This document shows, piece by piece, positions 26,043 to 34,993 of a stretch of 64,000 nucleotides of DNA. The position numbers were made by a program, and so were the translations under genes. The notes beneath the pieces are model-generated. The model was not told the origin of the DNA. It did not search any database and was given only the letters and a program-made list of their open reading frames with translations. Origin of the DNA: Gammaproteobacteria bacterium (GTDB taxonomy: Bacteria > Pseudomonadota > Gammaproteobacteria > Arenicellales > UBA868); contig JAKUQS010000012.1 of assembly GCA_022451485.1 (NCBI GenBank), positions 18,522 to 82,521 of the forward strand, written 5' to 3'. Position 1 is the first letter of the stretch; each line of letters opens with the position of its first letter.

Positions 26043-26798
26043 TCAAATAGACGCCGAAAATCCTCCATCGATTGGAATAGCCGTACCAGTAACGAAATCA
26101 GACGCGGCACTCGCCAGAAATACCGCAATTCCACTCATATCGTTAATTTCACCCCAACGATCGGCCGGCGTTCGCGTGAGCACTTGCTGGTGTAAATCAG
26201 GATTTTGCTCACGAGCACGCCTCGTCAGATCAGTATCAATCCATCCAGGCAAAAAACAATTGGCCTGAATATTGTCCTCCGCCCATGCTGTCGCCAGCCC
26301 GCGAGTAAACTGCACCATGCCACCTTTACTCGATCCGTAAGCGGTCAACCACGGTGAGGAAAAAAGTGACGTCATCGAACCATTGTTAAGGATTTTTCCA
26401 CCACCCCGACGCTTCATTTCGGGATAACATGCCTTGCTACATAGAAACGCGCTCGTCAGGTTCGTATCAAGCACATGGTGCCATTCTGACTCGGACAAGT
26501 CCTCGGGCCGTTTTCTGATATTCGTTCCTGCGTTGTTAATCAGAATATCAATTCCACCAAAACTCTTGACGACTTCTGAGACCATCTCATCAACTTCCGC
26601 AGCGTTTGTAACATCAGCGACAAAAGCGCGCGCGTTTGCCCCCAGTTCGTCTACGGCTATCTGATTCTTTTCAGCATTACGACCAACGACCGCCAGTGTT
26701 GCGCCTGCCGCCGCAAGACCGCGAGCCATACCCAAACCAATACCTCCATTACCACCAGTCACAATCGCTACCTTGTTAGACAAATCAAATAAGTCCAT
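26043..26798 (-). CDS. SDR-family oxidoreductase, gluconate/ketogluconate-dehydrogenase-like
   Basis: 251 aa. TGGNGGIG near the start, NNAGTN, then the catalytic strand reads LNNGSMTSLFSSPWLTAYGSSKGG, so the Ser is preceded by NG instead of the usual I-S; Tyr and Lys are intact. GTAIPIDGGFSASI ends the protein, as in KduD-type SDRs. GGGAGG ribosome site. First gene of a three-SDR run on the minus strand. Substrate unknown. Confidence 0.85.
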   Translation of the reverse strand: MDLFDLSNKVAIVTGGNGGIGLGMARGLAAAGATLAVVGRNAEKNQIAVDELGANARAFVADVTNAAEVDEMVSEVVKSFGGIDILINNAGTNIRKRPEDLSESEWHHVLDTNLTSAFLCSKACYPEMKRRGGGKILNNGSMTSLFSSPWLTAYGSSKGGMVQFTRGLATAWAEDNIQANCFLPGWIDTDLTRRAREQNPDLHQQVLTRTPADRWGEINDMSGIAVFLASAASDFVTGTAIPIDGGFSASI

Positions 26799-27158
26799 CT
26801 CCGCCTCCCTTTACATTGTGCGAATCAACACCGTTTCAGCAACCACGAGGCCAGGTTCTTGCCCTCCCGTTTAGCTGACCTAGTTTATCTCTGATTTCAG
26901 CCTGTCGTACTCAACCCATTTGCGGTCGCCCACAGGTGACGATCAAGATCGATGATGACGACGAATGAAGTGAACATAGGTGCGTTCATGCGTTACCAGT
27001 CGGTTTGAGTATTTTCCCAAAACCCAACAAGTATCTGAGCACGGAGAACCGATCGAGGCCGCTTACCTTTGCCGCCACATCCTGCAGGGCCCTTGATATA
27101 TGACCAGTGAGACTGAGTATTATTCTTCACAAACTTCGGTTCTCTATGCAAGCTAACA
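26799..27158. other. 360-nt gap without a recognisable gene
   Basis: Between the start of an SDR gene and the end of the CoA-transferase gene (both minus strand). Only short frames without family resemblance or ribosome sites are seen, and a 115-codon minus frame at its left edge overlaps the CoA-transferase. It must hold the promoter for the SDR run; no strong terminator hairpin was found. Confidence 0.5.
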
Positions 27159-28358
27159 CTAAACCACACGGCGTGATCGCAAATCGTCAATCGCTTCCGC
27201 ATCGTAACCGAGTTCTGCCAAGATCTGATCGGTGTGTTCCCCCAACATTGGTGCCCGTTGCCGAATCTCGGCCCGGGATGCGGACATACTGACCGGAAAA
27301 TCCGCTGTCGGGATCGACTGTGCCGCCGTTGGATAATCAACCGCTTTCAGAAAATCGAGCGCTTGTACATGCTCGTCATCGAGCGTCTGCTGTGGTGAAT
27401 AAATTGGACCCGCAGGTATCTTGGCATCGTCCATTGCCGACAGCACCTCCTCTTGAGTCCGTGACTCACACCAAGCCATCATGATATCGGAGAGAATTTC
27501 ACCATGATCACCACGAGCCAAGTCATCAACAAAACGCGGGTCATCTATCAATTCAGGCTGTCCAACCATTTCACACCAACGGGAAAACTGCTGCGCACCG
27601 ATAGCAAGGCACATTACCCAACCATCTTGGGTACGAAACACATCAGATGGACCATTCCATTGCCCGCGATTCATCGTGGCAACTCGATCGACTTCTTTTA
27701 GTTTCTGTTCGATCAACACAGAGTTCATCATCGTTAACGCCGTTTTCAACAATGCGCCTTCCAATACCTGTCCTTCACCGGTCTGGTCTCGGTGCCGCAA
27801 CGCGGCAAGGGTGGAAAATGCGGACAATGCAGCAGTGCCAAAATCTACATAGGGAACAAAAGCCCGAGTCGGCTCTTCGGCCTGCCCCGTCAGATGAAGA
27901 TTGCCGGACATTGACTGTGCCAATGCATCGAAACCCACCCGGTCACTATAGGGCCCCCCGGAAGCGAACGCGTTAACCGTAGTGAGAATAATATCGGGCT
28001 TTACTGACTTAAGGCTCGCATAATCCAACCCCATCGCGGTCAGCGTCTTTGGCGGTAAATTGGCCACCACGACATCAGCAGTCGCTACCAAGCGCTTGAG
28101 TACTTTGGCACCGTCCGGCTTAAGGGGGTTAAGTGTCAGGCAACGCTTGTTTCGACCCACTTGCAAGAACATCGCACCTTGACCATCATCAGTAACCGGC
28201 GTGAACCATCGATCCTCACCCCCATCTATCCGCTCAACACGAATGACTTCGGCGCCGAGATCACCCAACAGCGTTGCACAAAATGGTCCTGCGATAAAAC
28301 GTCCAAAATCCAGCACTCTGATTCCACTCAGCGGCCCGACTACCGCAGTATCACTCAT
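27159..28358 (-). CDS. Class III CoA-transferase (CaiB/BaiF/formyl-CoA transferase family)
   Basis: 399 aa. GIRVLDFGRFIAGPFCATLLG opening (in part), RNKRCLTLNPLKPDG and the catalytic Asp D172 in PYVDFGTAAL, which corresponds to Asp169 of formyl-CoA transferase. It moves CoA between organic acids. ATG 28358 is chosen: it overlaps the stop of the enoyl-CoA hydratase by 8 nt (ATGAGTGA), so the two are translationally coupled; the open frame extends further but inside the hydratase. Last gene of a four-gene minus-strand operon. Substrate unknown. Confidence 0.9.
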   Translation of the reverse strand: MSDTAVVGPLSGIRVLDFGRFIAGPFCATLLGDLGAEVIRVERIDGGEDRWFTPVTDDGQGAMFLQVGRNKRCLTLNPLKPDGAKVLKRLVATADVVVANLPPKTLTAMGLDYASLKSVKPDIILTTVNAFASGGPYSDRVGFDALAQSMSGNLHLTGQAEEPTRAFVPYVDFGTAALSAFSTLAALRHRDQTGEGQVLEGALLKTALTMMNSVLIEQKLKEVDRVATMNRGQWNGPSDVFRTQDGWVMCLAIGAQQFSRWCEMVGQPELIDDPRFVDDLARGDHGEILSDIMMAWCESRTQEEVLSAMDDAKIPAGPIYSPQQTLDDEHVQALDFLKAVDYPTAAQSIPTADFPVSMSASRAEIRQRAPMLGEHTDQILAELGYDAEAIDDLRSRRVV

Positions 28359-29172
28359 CTTCCTTATCCTCATTTTCAGTAATAGTATCGCCTGCGTTTT
28401 CTCTTGCCTTTGCAAAAAATGCATCCATATACTTACGGGGTTCATCCGTCGCGTAAGCTTGAACAAAAGCATCAACCCCTTCAGCCACTGCGTCGTCAAT
28501 CGACAGTTGCTCCCAACGGTTAACCAGGAGTTTCTGAATCTTGCTAGCGCGCGGTCCTGCTGCCAGGACTCCATCGACACATTCCTTGAGCACTGCGTCC
28601 AGCTCACCAACGCTAGCTAACCTTTGGACCAACCCCCAGGAGAGCGCTTCGCACCCATCAATCCAACGTCCAGTCATCACCAGATCTTTCGTGTGACCAA
28701 CGCCGATGAGTCCAGGCAAACGGGCGGCATCGATGACCGAAGGAATCCCGACATGGACTTCTGGCATCGCAAATTGTGCAGTCTCAACCGCAATACGAAG
28801 ATCACAGCATGCGGCTATTTCGAGACCCGCCCCAAGACACAGACCGTTGATGCGGGCAATAACGGGAACAGGAAAGTCATGCAGAACAGCGCAACATCGC
28901 TGCAAAGTTGAAATAAAAGTGTGTGCCGATGCCTGGTTCAACTCCCGCATCTCACGAATATCCGCTCCACCGACGAACGCGCGTGACCCCATTCCAGTCA
29001 CCACAAGAGCACGGATCGATTCATCGTTCGCTAATGCCTCGACTGATCGTACCAACGCATTAGCCGCCTCAGTGTCTATTACGTGGAGACCGTTATCGGA
29101 ATCCAGCGTCAGCCAAGCAACTGATTGTTCGCGAACAATTTTCGTTTCTGTTTCGACCCGCGTCGCTGCCAT
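28351..29172 (-). CDS. Enoyl-CoA hydratase/isomerase family protein
   Basis: 273 aa crotonase. SRAFVGGADIREM forms the CoA pocket; both hydratase glutamates are present, in GAGLEIAACCDLRIA and FAMPEVHVGIPS. So it is expected to hydrate a double bond rather than only bind CoA. A BadK-type step is needed by the badHI cluster nearby and this is the only candidate in the window, though its sequence is not notably BadK-like. It ends in an acidic tail (ITENEDKEDE). 14 nt after the serine hydrolase. Confidence 0.85.
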   Translation of the reverse strand: MAATRVETETKIVREQSVAWLTLDSDNGLHVIDTEAANALVRSVEALANDESIRALVVTGMGSRAFVGGADIREMRELNQASAHTFISTLQRCCAVLHDFPVPVIARINGLCLGAGLEIAACCDLRIAVETAQFAMPEVHVGIPSVIDAARLPGLIGVGHTKDLVMTGRWIDGCEALSWGLVQRLASVGELDAVLKECVDGVLAAGPRASKIQKLLVNRWEQLSIDDAVAEGVDAFVQAYATDEPRKYMDAFFAKARENAGDTITENEDKEDE

Positions 29173-29186
29173 AGTCGTCTCAACCG

Positions 29187-30470
29187 CTAGCGCGTCAAGA
29201 ATTCACCAATCGCAGCAAAAGCCCGATAGGTTGCGCTGTTTAATTGATGGTCTAGCGCCCGTGGCTGGGCCGAAAACTTTGCAATCACTACACCCGTATT
29301 GGGGTCAACATATAAATACTGACCGAACACACCTAGGCCACCATAAGCCCCATTAGGTGACACGTACCACGCGTCACGATACCGCCAACCCGGCATAAAA
29401 TCGGCAAAGCTACTCCCATCCCACGTGTTGCCATGATCCAACGCGACTGGGTCGTGATCTTCTCGCATCCCTTGTAACCACCGGCCCGGAACAATAATAG
29501 GACTTGTGTCTGTACCCACAGGCAGATGCAGTCGGCCAAATCTAATCAAATCTTGTAGTGTCATACATAGACCACCGGCGGCCCGCGGTGCGCAAACACG
29601 ATCGACATTGATATAAGCGTCGTGGCCCGCACCCATCGGTTTCCATAGCGCGTCACTTAGCACGTTGGCATAGGGAGTGCCGGTGACACGCTCGATCAAC
29701 CAGCCCAGCAGATCTGTGTTTGGTGAAACATAATGGAAAACTTCGCCATGCTCACCATCCTTTTTTAACGTTAGAAGAAAGTCGCGGAGATTGTCGATCA
29801 CTGCTGGATCCGACGGCGGTAACCAGCCAGTCGCCAAACGATAACGTGCAAAGTCCCCCGTTTCGTTTTCATAGTCCTCGTTGAAATGGACCCCGACCGT
29901 CATATCGAGTAGATGCCTTACGCGCGCATCAGCATAAACGGACCCCTCTACTTCGGGAAGATACTGGCAAACCAGTGAGTCGGGATCAAGAAAACCCTGT
30001 TCGGTAAGAACGCCAATTAGTGTCGCAGTCACCGACTTAGTGACTGAAAAAAGAATATGCGCACTATCTCGGGCCAATCCGTGCGCATAGTGTTCAAAAA
30101 CCAGACAATCGTCGTACAACACCGCGAAACCATTCGTATGGCTGTCCTGCAGGAAATCCATCAGGCAGGTTTCCTTACCGTCCACCCCCTCAAAAGGGAG
30201 ATGTTCAAGATCGATTTGCTGCGAAACGATGTCTTTACGTACCGCTTCACCTCGACTGACCTGTGCGGTCGGCAGTAGCTGGCGGATATTGCGAAATGCC
30301 CAATGACTGTAAGGCACCGTTCGCCAATTCTCCAACGTGACCCGCCGGACCAACGGGGGAGGAAACCCTCGCATTACAACAGAACTATCAAAATGGTCGG
30401 TCACCTTTATTGTTCCTGTTATCGGGTTGGCGATGAGTTCATTCAGCCGGATCAAAGGGGCTGCCGCCAA
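29187..30470 (-). CDS. Class C beta-lactamase-fold serine hydrolase, NylB-like
   Basis: 427 aa. Nucleophile motif S142-V-T-K145 (LFSVTKSVTATLIG), Tyr in FHYVSPNTDLLGW (~247) and a following GLCMTLQDLIRFGRL helix typical of the esterase/6-aminohexanoate-oligomer hydrolase (NylB) branch of class C beta-lactamases. No signal peptide, so cytoplasmic. Likely hydrolyses an amide or ester. Its start overlaps the upstream nitroreductase stop by 32 nt, and the hydratase follows after 14 nt, showing one operon. Confidence 0.85.
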   Translation of the reverse strand: MAAAPLIRLNELIANPITGTIKVTDHFDSSVVMRGFPPPLVRRVTLENWRTVPYSHWAFRNIRQLLPTAQVSRGEAVRKDIVSQQIDLEHLPFEGVDGKETCLMDFLQDSHTNGFAVLYDDCLVFEHYAHGLARDSAHILFSVTKSVTATLIGVLTEQGFLDPDSLVCQYLPEVEGSVYADARVRHLLDMTVGVHFNEDYENETGDFARYRLATGWLPPSDPAVIDNLRDFLLTLKKDGEHGEVFHYVSPNTDLLGWLIERVTGTPYANVLSDALWKPMGAGHDAYINVDRVCAPRAAGGLCMTLQDLIRFGRLHLPVGTDTSPIIVPGRWLQGMREDHDPVALDHGNTWDGSSFADFMPGWRYRDAWYVSPNGAYGGLGVFGQYLYVDPNTGVVIAKFSAQPRALDHQLNSATYRAFAAIGEFLTR

Positions 30471-31110
30471 AGCGCTCCGTAAACGTAAAGTCCTCCACTG
30501 CCAGTCGTCGGAGCCGTGTTAACTGTTTCACCGGCTTACCAAGTGGCACAACCGCCGCAATCGCAAAGGGCGTGGGAATATCCAATAATGCTTTTACTTG
30601 TGGCTCACTCGCCACACTGATAGTGGTTAATGTGCCACCAAAGCCTGCGCTACGGGCAGCCAACAGTGTATTCCAAACCAACGGATAAATCGACGCGCCA
30701 CCGACAATTCCTACCCGGTCAAGTGACTGATCAGTAGCCGCCACAACGCGTAAGTCGACGACAAAGATAAGGAGCAGATCGGCCCGGCGCAGCGGTTCGG
30801 TCAATAAGGCCGGAACCGGCGTTCTTTCAATGGTTTCATCACTAACGCCACTTGGTATCACCGAATTCCATGGCCCCTCGCCCGCAGAAAGCTGAGCCGC
30901 ATAGCGTTTAGATGCCGGCTCCGCCAAGCGAGCTATTTCGTTTTTAGTTATTTGATTGCGAACGACAATCACCCGCCCACCCTGTCGATTACCGCCACTC
31001 GGCGCAAATCGAGCGTGATCAAGAATCTCGTAAAGTGCATCATCTGATAGCGCCTCCCCGGTGAACTCCCGTGCAGAGAACGTTGTTCTCATTACCTCAT
31101 AGCAATCCAT
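30439..31110 (-). CDS. Nitroreductase-family FMN oxidoreductase
   Basis: 223 aa. CYEVMRTTFSAREFTGE and ARFAPSGGNRQGGRVIVV are the FMN-binding phrases (with GGNRQG where most members have GNxQPW). Later VGGASIYPLVWNTLLAARSAGF. First gene of the operon with the NylB-like hydrolase, hydratase and CoA-transferase; its 3' end overlaps the next gene by 32 nt. It may reduce a nitro or unsaturated group before hydrolysis, which is speculative. Confidence 0.83.
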   Translation of the reverse strand: MDCYEVMRTTFSAREFTGEALSDDALYEILDHARFAPSGGNRQGGRVIVVRNQITKNEIARLAEPASKRYAAQLSAGEGPWNSVIPSGVSDETIERTPVPALLTEPLRRADLLLIFVVDLRVVAATDQSLDRVGIVGGASIYPLVWNTLLAARSAGFGGTLTTISVASEPQVKALLDIPTPFAIAAVVPLGKPVKQLTRLRRLAVEDFTFTERFGGSPFDPAE

Positions 31111-31283
31111 ACCAGTTTCCTTTCATTGCGCCGAAACCACACTTTACCGCACATCAGTCAGCGATTTTATACGTGGCCAGATACAGACAGCATGCGATAC
31201 TGGGCCAACCACATTATGTAATTTATTCATTGGGCCTCATTTTTCGACTGAATGGATTCGAACTCCTCTTAAGTGACAACAGA

Positions 31284-32147
31284 TTGAATCACGGTCTTTC
31301 CAGCACTACACGCAGCATCGGTTACATGATCCTCGGCAGCGCGGTGTTAACTGCCAATGATGCCGTTACCAAGTGGTTAACACAGGATTACCCCGTTTCA
31401 CAGGTATGGTGCCTGCGAACGCTGTTTGTCCTCTTACCCATCGCACTGCTCGCGCCATACTACGGAGGTTATCGAACATTATTACCCTCCCGAATAGCAC
31501 CTCAACTCCTACGTGCCGTATTTTTCTTCACTACCACCCTTCTACTCACCATCGGTCTATCACTACTCCCACTTGCTCAGATGGTTTCCATCGTGTTCGC
31601 AAGTCCCGTTTTTGTGGCTGCGCTGGCACCACTGCTTCTTGGCGAACGAGTGAGTACTCGACGCTGGCTGACCATCATCATTGGTTTTCTCGGTGTATTA
31701 ATCATCGTGCAACCCAATCCAGCTACCATGAGCATCGCCTCCGTGATAGCGATTGCGGCTGCGTTTTCAAGCGCGCTAAGAGATATTGTTACTCGACGGA
31801 TATCAACCACTGAGAGTTCGTTATCGATACTGTTTTGCTCCAGTGTATTTGTAATCATCATTGCTCTTCCTGCGGCGCCGTGGCTTGGGTGGATTGCCGT
31901 GCAACCTATCGGTTGGGCATTGTTATTGATCAACGGGATTTTGAATGGAGGCGCCCACTTTCTGATTATCGAAGCCCTGCGGCTTGGCGAAGCATCCGTA
32001 GTTGCTCCGTACAAATACACTGCACTAATCTGGGGCGTGCTGCTGGGTCTTATTGTTTGGGGTGATGTGCCGAGCCCGTGGGTGATCAGTGGTGCCATCC
32101 TAATTGCAATCAGCGGCCTGTCACTGGCTCGAAACACACAACGTTGA
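31284..32147 (+). CDS. DMT-superfamily (EamA) transporter
   Basis: 287 aa, ten helices in two EamA repeats: TANDAVTKWLTQDYPVSQV opens repeat 1 and SSALRDIVTRRIS opens repeat 2. Inner-membrane metabolite exporter family. The frame is open from 31071, where it overlaps the divergent nitroreductase; TTG 31284 is preferred since it keeps all of helix 1, whereas ATG 31326 would cut it. Neither has a strong ribosome site. Convergent with the methyltransferase gene. Another EamA protein is at 33915. Confidence 0.8.
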   Translation: MNHGLSSTTRSIGYMILGSAVLTANDAVTKWLTQDYPVSQVWCLRTLFVLLPIALLAPYYGGYRTLLPSRIAPQLLRAVFFFTTTLLLTIGLSLLPLAQMVSIVFASPVFVAALAPLLLGERVSTRRWLTIIIGFLGVLIIVQPNPATMSIASVIAIAAAFSSALRDIVTRRISTTESSLSILFCSSVFVIIIALPAAPWLGWIAVQPIGWALLLINGILNGGAHFLIIEALRLGEASVVAPYKYTALIWGVLLGLIVWGDVPSPWVISGAILIAISGLSLARNTQR

Positions 32148-32167
32148 TCCCTTGCGAACCTTTTTAC

Positions 32168-33049
32168 TTAATAATCCTCAGCCTGCTTAGTGCAAAAAAT
32201 CTCATGCGGTGAAGTTCGTTTTTCATCGACATTTCTCGCGGAATTTTCTGTCATAGCAGGTGCATCGTCACCGATGAGCAGATGTACCCCTAACGATGGG
32301 AGTCGATCTTCCTCGATCAATTGCGTGACCTTCTGATACGCAACGCGATATTCGGCCGAACGATCATCGATCTTGATATTTTCAAAACCTGTCATCGACA
32401 AATATCTGTGGGTTTCATCGGCTGGCAATAGATAACTTCCCGTTCCATCAGATGACCAAGGTACCGGATAATGGATGTCACCTCCATATCCCGCGCCATG
32501 CTCTGTTATTGCGAAGAACCCCCGAGGTTTGAGGACCCGGTGAACCTCTTGGAAAAAACTCTGTCGATCTGCGATGTTCATGGTGACATGCAACGCGATC
32601 GCCCCATCAAACGATGCATCGCCGTAAGGTAAATCTGTCCCGTCACCCTGCTGGATACGTACGACGTCACTGAGCCCAAGGTCATCAGTCAGACGAATCG
32701 CAGCATCCACAAATGCAGGCGTAATATCAATGCCATCAACGTCACAGCCAAAACGTTTAGCGAAGTAGCGTGCCGGCCCACCCACTCCGCAACCTATGTC
32801 GAGAATTCGTTGACCAGGGGCAATATTCAGACGGTCTGCTAGTTCCCGAGTCGCACGAAAACCACGCGCATGGAAATGATCTACCGGTGCAAGATCTTCC
32901 ACTGTAAGGTGATCAGTTGATTTACCACTGGCCTGCAGTGCGTCAACAATACGCTGATACACATCTCCATCATCCCAGTAGCGTGGTTTTTTCACCAGTT
33001 TGTCTCCCGCTTCCGCATTTACCGCTGGTGTCTTATTATGTCCCATCAT
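32168..33049 (-). CDS. SAM-dependent class I methyltransferase, sarcosine/dimethylglycine-type
   Basis: 293 aa. SAM-binding motif LDIGCGVGGPARYFAKRFG, post-I acid in VDGIDITPAF, motif II in GAIALHVTMNIADR. The N-terminal phrase LAPVDHFHARGFRATRELA is characteristic of glycine-betaine-pathway N-methyltransferases and related small-molecule methyltransferases. Cytoplasmic. It is divergent from the next gene with only 24 nt between starts, so promoters overlap. No betaine gene is nearby, so the acceptor is open. Confidence 0.86.
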   Translation of the reverse strand: MMGHNKTPAVNAEAGDKLVKKPRYWDDGDVYQRIVDALQASGKSTDHLTVEDLAPVDHFHARGFRATRELADRLNIAPGQRILDIGCGVGGPARYFAKRFGCDVDGIDITPAFVDAAIRLTDDLGLSDVVRIQQGDGTDLPYGDASFDGAIALHVTMNIADRQSFFQEVHRVLKPRGFFAITEHGAGYGGDIHYPVPWSSDGTGSYLLPADETHRYLSMTGFENIKIDDRSAEYRVAYQKVTQLIEEDRLPSLGVHLLIGDDAPAMTENSARNVDEKRTSPHEIFCTKQAEDY

Positions 33050-33073
33050 TCTGGAACATCATGGACCACACTC

Positions 33074-33703
33074 ATGAGTAAGGACTCGACGGAACATGTC
33101 ATTAGCAGTGTTGAGTCACTGCGAGCACATTACGGCACACCCAGCAACATCGCACAAGACAAGGTCATAACACAGCTTGATGAACACTGTTGCCGTTTTA
33201 TTGACCACTCCCCATTCCTAATTCTGTCAAGCGTCGGTCCGTCTGGGAACATGGATGCGTCTCCGCGGGGAGATCGAGCAGGATTCGTTCAGGTACGTGA
33301 TTCGCGCACCATCATGATTCCTGATCGAGTCGGAAACAAGCGCGTAGATTCCTTGCAGAATATCGTTACCAACCCCGGGGTAGGTCTACTATTCCTAGTG
33401 CCTGGGGTTAATGAGACGCTACGAGTCAATGGCACCGCTCAAATATCGATTGATCCAGACCTGCTGGACCGATTCAAAGTCAGAGAGCGTCTACCTATCA
33501 GTGTAATTGTTGTCACGATCAGCGAAGCCTTTCTCCACTGCGCCAAAGCGTTGGTTCGTTCATCACTATGGGATAGTTCGATGCACCTCGACCGATCCGA
33601 CTTTCCCACGATGGGCCAAATGCTGGCTGACCAGATCGCTGGCCTAGATGCGCTTGAAACGGAGCGGCACGTTCAAGACTCTTACCGTAACCGCCTGTAC
33701 TAA
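33074..33703 (+). CDS. Pyridoxamine-5'-phosphate oxidase family protein, MSMEG_1061-like
   Basis: 209 aa. HSPFLILSSVGPSGNMDASP with RGD, MIPDRVGNKRVDSLQN and VGLLFLVPGVNETLRVNG are diagnostic of the FMN-binding MSMEG_1061 family, which is distinct from the PPOX protein at 9151. ATG 33074 avoids overlap with the divergent methyltransferase (the frame is open from 33038). Function unknown, probably flavin-dependent. Confidence 0.86.
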   Translation: MSKDSTEHVISSVESLRAHYGTPSNIAQDKVITQLDEHCCRFIDHSPFLILSSVGPSGNMDASPRGDRAGFVQVRDSRTIMIPDRVGNKRVDSLQNIVTNPGVGLLFLVPGVNETLRVNGTAQISIDPDLLDRFKVRERLPISVIVVTISEAFLHCAKALVRSSLWDSSMHLDRSDFPTMGQMLADQIAGLDALETERHVQDSYRNRLY

Positions 33704-33813
33704 ACACGGTTGCATCGCGCCCGGTCCTTAGACGCCTGAGTATCCTAAGCGTGCTATGAATTTAATCAGTAGGGGCATGCGTTAGCTCCGCCGACTTCCA
33801 TTGAGTCGCATCA

Positions 33814-33837
33814 TTCCGGCAATGCGCGCATGCGGAA
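33814..33837. terminator. Imperfect inverted repeat between convergent genes
   Basis: TTCCG (33814-33818) ... CGGAA (33833-33837) enclosing the self-palindrome ATGCGCGCAT. It lies in the 211-nt convergent space between the PPOX and EamA genes, the expected place for a bidirectional terminator, but there is no T-tract on either strand. Confidence 0.3.
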
Positions 33838-33914
33838 ACCGCATAATAACGGCCAACGGTGCTCCGGTAGACTTGGAATTCGCCTGTTGCGGACGCAATC
33901 AAGCGGCGTAGACA

Positions 33915-34793
33915 TCAGGGATTAACAGGGCTTGGTACTGGCCGTTGCATGACAAATATAGCCGCTAAAATCATGCCAGCCCCGAAAATTTGCCAAAGTC
34001 CCATCACCTCGCCAAAAATCGCATAAGCTGCCACGATACTAATGACGGGCTGTAGATTAGTCATCATCCCCGCGTGCAACGCACCGATACGCAGAAGGGC
34101 GACATACCACAATGGCAATGAAATAGACTGCAGAATTGCAACCGCACTGAGTCCGAACCATCCGCTAGGACTTACGGGAAATCGAAGACTTCCAGTCAAA
34201 AACAACAATACTGACAACATAACTGCAGCGATAACCGCCGTGTGAAATAACAAGACAAACGGCTCCAGATGGTGCACCCGGCGTTGAATCCATACCACGT
34301 TCCACGCCATAGCAATACCAGCGCCCAGACTTAAAGACACCCCTCGCAAATCCGGTGCACTCGATGGGACTCCAATCATGATCACAACACCGACAAACGC
34401 TACCAAAATAGCCATCGCACGAATCCACCCAGGAGGCTCTCGCAAGAAAACAATGTAAATTACGCAAATCATAGGCGAGAAAGAAAAAAACAAAATTGCT
34501 GCAAGACCAATCTCGATATATTCGACCGCACCTACATTGCCAAAAAATCCTATTCCCATTAACACACCGAGTCCGATCATATGCAGTTGATCCCTTGGTG
34601 AAATGGTCAACACTCGGTGCGTCAGCCGACAAAATATTGCAAGCGCGGCAACAAGTAGAATGCTACGAGAAGTTGCAACGGTTAAACCATTACTGCCACC
34701 CTCGTAAGCAAAACGTGAAACAGTAATAGCAACACCAAGTCCCAATGTCGAAACGGCTGCCAACAACAAACCAATGCGATATTTCGTCAACAT
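33915..34793 (-). CDS. DMT-superfamily (EamA) transporter
   Basis: 292 aa, ten helices. First repeat LLLAAVSTLGLGVAITVSRFA, second GVSLSLGAGIAMAWNVVWIQRR (in part), ending in MILAAIFVMQRP. ATG 34793 begins just before helix 1; the longer frame from 34814 adds seven residues. Divergent from the HAD dehalogenase gene with 200 nt between, a space that contains a perfect 15-nt palindrome. Substrate unknown. Confidence 0.84.
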   Translation of the reverse strand: MLTKYRIGLLLAAVSTLGLGVAITVSRFAYEGGSNGLTVATSRSILLVAALAIFCRLTHRVLTISPRDQLHMIGLGVLMGIGFFGNVGAVEYIEIGLAAILFFSFSPMICVIYIVFLREPPGWIRAMAILVAFVGVVIMIGVPSSAPDLRGVSLSLGAGIAMAWNVVWIQRRVHHLEPFVLLFHTAVIAAVMLSVLLFLTGSLRFPVSPSGWFGLSAVAILQSISLPLWYVALLRIGALHAGMMTNLQPVISIVAAYAIFGEVMGLWQIFGAGMILAAIFVMQRPVPSPVNP

Positions 34794-34875
34794 AATCGGC
34801 GACCCCTCAAACACATAGGACTTCTTGCAATCGTAAACGAACGCAAATCATCAACTACAGTGGAAGATAGACTAA

Positions 34876-34890
34876 ATACTGAGTCAGTAT
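34876..34890. promoter_or_regulatory. Perfect 15-nt palindrome, candidate operator
   Basis: ATACTGA-G-TCAGTAT with 7-bp perfect arms, in the AT-rich 200-nt divergent space between the EamA carrier and the dehalogenase. Size and symmetry fit a dimeric regulator such as a GntR- or MarR-type protein; none is encoded in the window. Confidence 0.45.
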
Positions 34891-34993
34891 GCTACCTTAA
34901 AAGCCGCAATCAAATTGATCATTTAAGATTTGGTCTAATCAAACCATTGGAAATACAACGAACACAATATTTTGATTATTGGAATCATTTTCT

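Noticed and set aside
26993..27340. 115-codon minus-strand frame at the end of the CoA-transferase gene
   Set aside because: Rich in Arg/His/Cys with no family resemblance, overlaps the conserved CoA-transferase C-terminus in another frame, no ribosome site.
33703..33915. Small RNA or gene in the convergent gap
   Set aside because: Only an imperfect hairpin without T-tract is visible; no promoter, ribosome site or conserved frame.
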